From an uncultured Bacteroidota bacterium (GTDB taxonomy: Bacteria; Bacteroidota; Bacteroidia; Chitinophagales; Chitinophagaceae), in NCBI GenBank assembly GCA_903875055.1, contig CAIQUX010000059.1, positions 1 through 46,504 of the forward strand: 46,504 bases of DNA. Reading direction: 5' to 3'. Below the pieces are notes generated by a model. That model was not told the DNA's origin and did no database searches. It was given only the letters and a program-made list of their open reading frames with translations. This document shows, piece by piece, positions 41,130 to 46,504 of this stretch. Each line of letters begins with the position of its first letter. Position 1 is the stretch's first letter. The translations under genes were made by a program, and so were the position numbers.

Positions 41130-42422
41130 CTAGGATATGTTTTTCTTCTGGAAAAAATATTCTGTCAGGTCCAACAAGGGACTTGTCATGATGGTGGTGA
41201 CAATGGCCATGATAGTGAGCATGGCAAACAATTCTGGCGACAGGATACCCAGTTCATACCCGATATTCAATACCACCAATTCCATTAATCCTCTTGTGTT
41301 CATGAAGATACCTATACTCATTGAATCCTTCCAACTCATACCCAATAACCTGGCGGGAAGTGCGCTACCGATAAATTTCCCTATGGTCGCTACAAGCACG
41401 ATACCTATACACACGATCAGCATATCGCCTGAATCGAGAAGGCCTATATGTAACCGCAGTCCTGTCAACGCAAAGAAAATAGGTAATAATAAAAGGACGC
41501 TCACATCTTCCAATTTCGAGGTGAGGGTATGTTTCAAGGTTTCATTATGCGGAATGAGTACGCCGGCCAGGAAGGCACCGAATAACATATGAATGCCTAT
41601 GAGCTCTGATGTGAATGCAGAAAGTAAAAGCACGATGAATGAAAGTACCACCACATTGCTGTCGCCATAATGAGCGATGCGTAATCTGGAAATCAGTTTT
41701 TCAAGAAACGGACGAACAAGGAATAGCATGAGCAAGATGAATACTATTGTGCCACCTAATGTAAACAGGGTCATGGAAAACGAACCCGACTTGGCAATGG
41801 CAATAATGACCGCCAGTATGCACCAGGCCATTACATCACCCAATGCTGCAATACTTAAGACCAAGGTGCCGAGAGGTGTTTTTTGCAAGGCCCTGTTTTT
41901 TATGATACGTGCCAAGACAGGAAAAGCTGTGATACTTAAGGAGATGCCTATAAAAATGGAGAAGACCAGAAAGGAAACACCTGGCATAGAGAAGTTTGGG
42001 AAAAGGCAAAACGCCAATCCCATTCCACAGATGAAGGGGATTGCGATACTGCAACTGCTGATGATGAGTACCGATTTTGCTTGGCGCTTCAGTTCATTAA
42101 GATCGAGTTCCATACCGATGATGAACATGAAAAAAGCCAGACCAATTTTACTCAGCACATCAAGGTTGCCGATAGAAGTGGCAGGGAAAACGACATTGAA
42201 GAAATGAGGCCACATGGATCCGAAGACAGAAGCACCCAGAAAAATACCAGCCACAATTTCACCGATGACAGCCGGTTGCCTGATTCTCGAGAAAATCAAT
42301 CCGAATATTCGTGACACCAGCAGTATCAGCACCATCTGTAACAATAACAGACACATCGGATGCTGCACCTGTGCTAGAAGTTGAGCACCGATACCGGTAT
42401 TGTTCTCTGTCAATAATGTCAT
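41130..42422 (-). CDS. Cation:proton antiporter, CPA2 family
   Basis: 430 aa integral membrane protein with about 12 to 13 helices. Typical Kef/NhaS3-like blocks are present: RIRQPAVIGEIVAGIFLGAS, a LSKIGLAFFMFIIGMELDL transport segment, ITAFPVLARIIKNRALQ and GAFLAGVLIPHNE. It exchanges monovalent cations (Na+ or K+) for protons. No C-terminal RCK/TrkA-N domain, so it is not a KefB/C with NAD-type control. It is 70 bases after the MFS gene and 19 bases before the MBL hydrolase. Confidence 0.92.
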   Translation of the reverse strand: MTLLTENNTGIGAQLLAQVQHPMCLLLLQMVLILLVSRIFGLIFSRIRQPAVIGEIVAGIFLGASVFGSMWPHFFNVVFPATSIGNLDVLSKIGLAFFMFIIGMELDLNELKRQAKSVLIISSCSIAIPFICGMGLAFCLFPNFSMPGVSFLVFSIFIGISLSITAFPVLARIIKNRALQKTPLGTLVLSIAALGDVMAWCILAVIIAIAKSGSFSMTLFTLGGTIVFILLMLFLVRPFLEKLISRLRIAHYGDSNVVVLSFIVLLLSAFTSELIGIHMLFGAFLAGVLIPHNETLKHTLTSKLEDVSVLLLLPIFFALTGLRLHIGLLDSGDMLIVCIGIVLVATIGKFIGSALPARLLGMSWKDSMSIGIFMNTRGLMELVVLNIGYELGILSPELFAMLTIMAIVTTIMTSPLLDLTEYFFQKKNIS

Positions 42423-42492
42423 TTTCGCTGCGGATTATAAAATGCTAAAGTATTGAAAATACATCAGGGGAAGAATAGAACTGCGCTAAGAT

Positions 42493-43779
42493 TTAAACCT
42501 GAGCCACATTGATTTTCTTCATACGTAAGAGCAACAGCAATCCGATGATGAAATAGACAGATAATCCGATGGTGGAATTGCGCATGCCACCGAGACTTTC
42601 TGCGATGATGCCGAACGAAAGCGTGCCGATGACGATACCGACTTTTTCACACACATCATAGAAACTGAAATAAGAAGCAGTGTCATCTGTCTGTGGTAAT
42701 AGTTTTGAATACGTCGATCGTGATAAGGATTGTATGCCGCCCATCACCATGCCAACACAAAAGGCGAGCGTATCGAATTGAATGACCGTCTTAATGAAAT
42801 ACGATGAAATGCAAATGCCGATCCAGATGACGATAAGTGTCATCAGCGAAAATGTATTGCCTTTTGAATCAGATAGTTTGGCAAATAAACGTGCGCCGGC
42901 AATAGCCACTAATTGAATGATCAATACTACTGTCAATAACTGTGTCGTTTCCATTTTCAATTCATCGCTCGCAAAATAAGTGGCCATATACATCACCGTC
43001 TGCACACCCATATTGAAAAAGAAAAAGGCCAAGAGGAATTTTTTCAATTCGGGTGAATGCGTCAGGCTGCGCCATACTTGTTGTAATTCCTTATACCCGT
43101 ACAGGAAGATGGATTGCTTATCAGCAACATGTTCTTTCTTCGTTTCTTTTAATGTACGAAACGTGATCTGCGCAAAGGCTATCCACCATACGCCCACCAT
43201 CAGAAAGGAAAGTCGTACCGGCAAGGTACCTAAACCCCAGTTCAAGTGATCGTTAAGAAGTATGAACACAAAGCAAACGACCATTAAGATGACACTGCCT
43301 ATATATCCCATGGCAAATCCTTTGGCGCTCACATCATCCTGATTTTCTTTCGAAGCGATTTCCGGTAGAAAGGCATTGTAAAAAACAATACTTCCACAAT
43401 AGCCGACGGAAGCAATGATGGAACAGATTAATCCGAAGATGACATTCGCTTGGCCCGAACTATCTTTCTCGAAAAAGAACAAGGCCATACAGGCCAATGA
43501 GCCAAGGTAGCAAAAGAAACGCATGAAGGCTTTTTTGTTCCCTTTGTAATCGGCCATCGATGAAAGTAACGGAGAAAGGAAGGCGATGAGTAAAAAAGAA
43601 AATGAAATGGAGAAGGATGCCATGGCAGATCGGTTGAAATGTCGTCCGAAGAGCTCGATCGATTCCGGAACGATGGCGGTATAGTAGGCAGGAAAAATGG
43701 CGGATGTGATGATCAGCGAGTAAGCCGAATTGGCCCAGTCATAATAGGTCCATGCGCGAATTATTTTTTTGTCATCCAT
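42493..43779 (-). CDS. UMF1-type MFS transporter
   Basis: 428 aa with 12 membrane helices. The N-terminal signature AWTYYDWANSAYSLIITSAI is diagnostic of the UMF1 / Atg22-like family of the major facilitator superfamily. Other marks: SMADYKGNKKAFMRFFCYLG (the loop 2-3 motif) and GGIQSLSRSTYSKLLP in the second half. Substrate unknown; fungal Atg22 homologues export amino acids from the vacuole. The gene lies between the DUF6048 gene (68 bases) and the antiporter gene (70 bases) on the same strand. Confidence 0.9.
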   Translation of the reverse strand: MDDKKIIRAWTYYDWANSAYSLIITSAIFPAYYTAIVPESIELFGRHFNRSAMASFSISFSFLLIAFLSPLLSSMADYKGNKKAFMRFFCYLGSLACMALFFFEKDSSGQANVIFGLICSIIASVGYCGSIVFYNAFLPEIASKENQDDVSAKGFAMGYIGSVILMVVCFVFILLNDHLNWGLGTLPVRLSFLMVGVWWIAFAQITFRTLKETKKEHVADKQSIFLYGYKELQQVWRSLTHSPELKKFLLAFFFFNMGVQTVMYMATYFASDELKMETTQLLTVVLIIQLVAIAGARLFAKLSDSKGNTFSLMTLIVIWIGICISSYFIKTVIQFDTLAFCVGMVMGGIQSLSRSTYSKLLPQTDDTASYFSFYDVCEKVGIVIGTLSFGIIAESLGGMRNSTIGLSVYFIIGLLLLLRMKKINVAQV

Positions 43780-43847
43780 ATGCGTATTGTTCGATGGTTA
43801 CGAAGTAGACGTTGCAGCATGCATCATTTTAATATGATTCCTTTTGC

Positions 43848-44591
43848 TTATCGTCTTTTTCCAAGTCCGTAAAGAACATAGAAATTATATCCGAAGTTAC
43901 TGTTCTTGTCGCCACGACCATAACCAGCTACATACGATGGCGGCAGCTTCTCGAATTTCTTCGGATTGATAAAGGTCCGTGCCCGGACGTTCCAACCCAC
44001 AAAGATATTCTTAATCAGTTCCATCCTGAAACCTCCCGTCAGTTCAAGCCAATGAGCAATGAAATGTTCAGCCGGAATAAGCCCCTGTGTGTTTCCCCAT
44101 ACCGTATCGTGTATAGCATAGCCGGCTTCACCCCGGTTGATTAATCCGAGGCCGTAACGTAATCCGACAAAGGCATTGTCGAAATCGCCTCTGAAATCCT
44201 TTCCGAAAAAGGTCTTGTCAAGCCCAAGACTGATGAAGGTATTGTGGCTTTTGTATTTTAAGTAATTATTTTCAACCAAGGAGTTTCCGGTGCCGAATTC
44301 GGCTGCGAAATACAAATCCTTTTTGTAATAGACATCTGCCTGAAATTCCAGTACATCATATTGTTTTTGTAAAGCGGAGGATACTACTTTCGACAGATCG
44401 ATGCCAACTCTGACATATGTGAAGGTCGGACCTTTTTCCTTCGTTTTTTTAACACCGGCCACCGCTGTGGTATCCGACGGTTCAGGTATAAGGCTGTCCT
44501 GTGCGTTCATAATCAGCGGACTGCCTGTCATCACAAGAAGACAAAGGCAGACAACATGCTTCAATAGCTGATATGAGTTATTTTTTGACAA
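43848..44591 (-). CDS. DUF6048 outer-membrane-like protein
   Basis: 247 aa. N-terminal signal (KHVVCLCLLVMTGSPLIMNAQ), then a beta-rich mature part with alternating hydrophobic strands and a C-terminal end YNFYVLYGLGKRR, suggesting an outer-membrane barrel. Pattern matches DUF6048, found beside DUF6452 in Bacteroidota. There is no ATG: the frame opens with TTG at 44591 (overlapping the DUF6452 stop by 14 bases) or TTG at 44564 (the direct start of the signal peptide). The first is used for the coordinates, the second is equally plausible. Confidence 0.72.
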   Translation of the reverse strand: MSKNNSYQLLKHVVCLCLLVMTGSPLIMNAQDSLIPEPSDTTAVAGVKKTKEKGPTFTYVRVGIDLSKVVSSALQKQYDVLEFQADVYYKKDLYFAAEFGTGNSLVENNYLKYKSHNTFISLGLDKTFFGKDFRGDFDNAFVGLRYGLGLINRGEAGYAIHDTVWGNTQGLIPAEHFIAHWLELTGGFRMELIKNIFVGWNVRARTFINPKKFEKLPPSYVAGYGRGDKNSNFGYNFYVLYGLGKRR

Positions 44592-45081
44592 TGATCTTCA
44601 GATGTTCTTTTGAGTCGTTACTGATATCGGGAATGGCAATCAACACGGAGTCAATCACATGATTGGTAGTGAGTGCGTTTTGAAGGCTGAATTTGGTCTG
44701 ATAGCCACAGGCTACCGAAATGAAATGTAATTCGCGGCTGTAAATCAACTGAAAGGTGTCGATCGTATTGGCAGCTACTGAAGTCGAGTCAGATTGGAAT
44801 ATGGCTACGACAGTATCCTGTGCTTGTGAAAGAGGGAAGCTGAACTTGCTGATGTTCTTTAAATTTTCATAAAATGAATAGCCTGAACCGAATCTCAGGT
44901 TGGCATTGACTAGCAAAGTATCCTGATTATTGTTGGCTGTGTCCTTGGTATAAAAACCGCCTCTCATGGCAAGCGCCTGAGGTTCCAGACAAACACTGTT
45001 TTGCGAGCAGGCAGACATGAACAGCAGGCCTGTACACAACGCAAACAGGATATAGGAAAAAGACATGCTATCGTTTCGCAT
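44578..45081 (-). CDS. DUF6452 lipoprotein
   Basis: 167 aa. Lipoprotein signal SFSYILFALCTGLLFMSAC ends at Cys25. The mature part has three further Cys residues, a conserved beta pattern (FQLIYSRELHFISVACGYQT) and DSVLIAIPDISND near the C-terminus, matching DUF6452. Function unknown, likely paired with the DUF6048 protein next door. It starts eight bases after the korB stop, so korB-DUF6452-DUF6048 may be one transcript. Confidence 0.78.
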   Translation of the reverse strand: MRNDSMSFSYILFALCTGLLFMSACSQNSVCLEPQALAMRGGFYTKDTANNNQDTLLVNANLRFGSGYSFYENLKNISKFSFPLSQAQDTVVAIFQSDSTSVAANTIDTFQLIYSRELHFISVACGYQTKFSLQNALTTNHVIDSVLIAIPDISNDSKEHLKIIVKK

Positions 45082-45089
45082 CAGAGGAA

Positions 45090-46112
45090 TTAAATCACAG
45101 TCCAGGTCTCATTGCCTGCAATCAGCTTGTCGAGATCGCCGATACCTTTCTTTTCGATGGTAAAGTTGATCTGTTCGTACAACTTATCTTCATAGCAAGG
45201 TCTGTCGTGTGTATAGAACACACCGAACGGACGTGGATAATGGTGTTCGCTGGTAGGATTGTCAAACAGACGAGTCAGGATTTGCGCCTTATTCAGGTCT
45301 TTCTCGTCATGGACCCAAAGATCACTTTCTGAATACCCTTCTCCTATCGTTACCACTTCCGGTGTAAAGCCATCCATGCGGATTCCTTTTGATCGGTTGG
45401 CACCGAAAACCATCGGTTTGCCATGCTCTACAAACAAGGCTTCTTCGGCCTTCGTTGATTTTTCGGTAAAGATTTCAAATGCACCATCATTGAAGATATT
45501 GCAGTTCTGATAGATCTCCAGTAAGGAAGTGCCATGATGGGCTTCACTTCGACGGATCATTTCCTGCAGGTGTTTCACATCGCGGTCCATACTGCGGGCT
45601 ACGAAGGTCGCATCGGAACCTAAGGCCAGAGCACTTGGATTGAACGGATGATCGATACTGCCGAAGGGTGTCGACTTCGTGATTTTCTTCTCTTCACTGG
45701 TAGGTGAATATTGCCCTTTGGTAAGGCCATAGATCTGGTTGTTGAACAACATGATCTGTACATTGAAGTTACGTCGCAGAATATGGATCAGATGGTTACC
45801 GCCAATACTCATGGAATCGCCGTCTCCTGTTACGATCCACACACTCAATTCAGGTCTGGCAGCCTTTAAACCGCTGGCAATGGCTGTTGCACGTCCGTGG
45901 ATGGAATGCATGCCATAGGTATTCATATAATAAGGGAAACGTGACGAGCAACCGATACCGGATACGATGACGATGTTCTCACGGGGAATATTCAAGGTTG
46001 GGAGTACGGTCTGTACTTGTTTCAGGATACTGTAATCGCCGCAACCGGGGCACCAGCGCACTTCCTGATCGGTAGCAAAATCTTTGGGAGTTAAAACGTT
46101 TGTCTGTTCCAT
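45090..46112 (-). CDS. korB: 2-oxoacid:ferredoxin oxidoreductase beta subunit
   Basis: 340 aa. Thiamine diphosphate-binding subunit that, with an alpha subunit, converts 2-oxoglutarate or pyruvate to the CoA ester and reduced ferredoxin. TPP motif VTGDGDSMSIGGNHLI; Cys residues in EVRWCPGCGDYSI and VSGIGCSSRFPYY, as in KorB/PorB. Start ATG at 46112; the open frame reaches 46145, but a -7 element at 46145-46152 is just outside it. The alpha (gamma-alpha fused) subunit gene is normally directly upstream, but here the upstream side holds only a divergent broken gene, so KorA must be encoded elsewhere. The kor assignment rather than por is by overall resemblance. Confidence 0.9.
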   Translation of the reverse strand: MEQTNVLTPKDFATDQEVRWCPGCGDYSILKQVQTVLPTLNIPRENIVIVSGIGCSSRFPYYMNTYGMHSIHGRATAIASGLKAARPELSVWIVTGDGDSMSIGGNHLIHILRRNFNVQIMLFNNQIYGLTKGQYSPTSEEKKITKSTPFGSIDHPFNPSALALGSDATFVARSMDRDVKHLQEMIRRSEAHHGTSLLEIYQNCNIFNDGAFEIFTEKSTKAEEALFVEHGKPMVFGANRSKGIRMDGFTPEVVTIGEGYSESDLWVHDEKDLNKAQILTRLFDNPTSEHHYPRPFGVFYTHDRPCYEDKLYEQINFTIEKKGIGDLDKLIAGNETWTVI

Positions 46113-46144
46113 AACCTTCGTAGTGGGGTTTATAATTAGTGGCA

Positions 46145-46152
46145 CAAATGTA
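46145..46152 (-). promoter_or_regulatory. -7 element of the korB promoter
   Basis: TACATTTG on the minus strand, exact, 32 bases before the ATG at 46112. No clear -33 TTG. Confidence 0.55.
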
Positions 46153-46242
46153 AGAATCGGAAGGCGAATTGTGTATCTTTATTTCGGAAATCTGCGATAA
46201 AAGACCTGAGATACCTTCCTTACACCTAAAAAACCAATTCCA

Positions 46243-46398
46243 ATGAAACAGCTCTTTTTCTCCTGCCTCATTCTTTTCTGCTTCGCCCGACCGGTTTCGG
46301 CGCAATATGTGACGATACCGGATGCGAATTTTGTATCTCAGGTTAGGTCAGAGCTAAACACGAGTCAACTTTTTTCAAACGAGTCTACTTTTTCTTAA
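46243..46398 (+). pseudogene. Broken 5' end of a secreted protein gene, interrupted by repeats
   Basis: The ATG at 46243 opens a clear signal peptide (MKQLFFSCLILFCFARPVSA) followed by QYVTIPDANFVS. This is how secreted leucine-rich-repeat or cell-surface proteins of Bacteroidota begin (AQYVTIPDANFV and then WL). Directly after that (from about 46332) the sequence changes to the repeat array, and the frame stops at 46396-46398. The remaining coding sequence, if any, lies beyond the window. The gene appears disrupted by insertion of repeat DNA, unless the array is an assembly artefact. Confidence 0.55.
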
Positions 46399-46504
46399 CA
46401 CGAGTCTACTTTTTCTTAACACGAGTCTACTTTTTCTTAACACGAGTCTACTTTTTCTTAACTCAGGTTAGGTCAGAGTTAACCTGAGTCAACTTTTTTC
46501 TAAC
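46332..46504. mobile_element. Possible transposon end inserted in the secreted protein gene
   Basis: The sequence from TG at 46332 does not continue the gene and is made of spaced, related 21-bp motifs plus a 39-base motif given twice (46337-46376 and 46462-46500). Ends of some transposons, such as IS21-family and Tn7-like elements, carry several transposase-binding repeats of about this size and start with TG. No transposase is in the window; the body would lie to the right. This is inference only; a plain satellite or assembly artefact is possible. Confidence 0.3.
46357..46504. repeat. 21-bp tandem repeat array running off the right edge
   Basis: Seven consecutive units, each starting AAC. 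Unit 1 (46357-46377) and unit 7 (46481-46501) carry GAGTCAACTTTTTTC; unit 2 (46378-46396) is 19 bp; units 3-5 (46397-46459) are identical at 21 bp (AACACGAGTCTACTTTTTCT plus T); unit 6 (46460-46480) is AACTCAGGTTAGGTCAGAGT plus T. Units 6-7 together make a hairpin with 10-bp arms 46461-46470 and 46480-46489 followed by a T-run, like a terminator. There are no spacers, so it is not a CRISPR array. Confidence 0.9.

Noticed and set aside
46337-46376. Integron attC site, because of the GTTAGG motif.
   Set aside because: The paired R and L boxes of attC are missing and no cassette structure is seen.
46357-46504. CRISPR array.
   Set aside because: The units are contiguous 21-bp repeats without unique spacers and no cas gene is near.

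Overview
The window is a stretch of a Bacteroidota chromosome, most like the Chitinophagales/Sphingobacteriia side of the phylum; that placement is inference and no tree was run. Evidence for the phylum: many genes are preceded by the Bacteroidota promoter form (TTG, 19-20 bases, TAnnTTTG) and almost none has a Shine-Dalgarno sequence. There is a type IX secretion cargo protein with a gliding-type C-terminal sorting domain and a PorD-like protein. The omega subunit, IleRS and citrate synthase are of the types usual in the phylum, and several Bacteroidota-specific DUF families (4296, 4835, 6048, 6122, 6452) are present. Most of the window is ordinary housekeeping DNA, densely packed, with many 4-base ATGA overlaps.

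Layout. 1-900: the start of an unknown gene leaving the left edge, tRNA-Val(TAC) with promoter and terminator, and the RNase P RNA gene. 899-7024 (minus): a DksA-like protein with a histone-H1-like tail, ileS, and citrate synthase. 7112-11288 (minus): a compact bamD-rpoZ-hotdog-coaBC-porD-DUF4296 cluster that mixes envelope biogenesis with transcription and CoA synthesis. 11537-13920 (plus): grpE-dnaJ and a DUF1761 membrane protein. 13978-22378 (minus): a large secreted protein with a possible caspase-like C-terminus, then a five-gene run (in transcription order Lnb/DUF4105, alpha/beta hydrolase, T9SS cargo, SDR, MBL-double rhodanese). 22656-24356: a lipoprotein cytochrome c, a PaaG-like hydratase and a DUF6122 membrane protein. 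24359-28661 (minus): TPR protein, tilS and a soluble TPR hybrid histidine kinase. 28909-34297 (plus): etfBA, bifunctional nuclease, lipoyl E2, pterin dehydratase and a THUMP RNA methyltransferase. 34320-36424 (minus): guaB and an orphan phage-tail-tube-like protein with a membrane anchor. 36642-40193: a secreted unknown, a VOC protein, a DUF937 protein, dusB and an FKBP isomerase. 40271-46112 (minus): MBL hydrolase, CPA2 antiporter, UMF1-type MFS transporter, DUF6048/DUF6452 pair and the beta subunit of a 2-oxoacid:ferredoxin oxidoreductase. 46243-46504: the start of a secreted protein gene broken by a 21-bp repeat array that runs off the right edge.

The most unusual items are the membrane-anchored T4 gp19-like tube protein with no other injection-system genes nearby (34320-34847); the His/Cys-dyad secreted protein (13978-16167); the H1-tailed DksA protein (899-2125); and the repeat array that interrupts a gene at the right end (46243-46504). 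Several genes (guaB, dusB, the 40271 MBL gene) have a perfect -7 element only 3-4 bases before the start codon, which implies leaderless transcripts. No CRISPR array, prophage or complete insertion sequence was seen.
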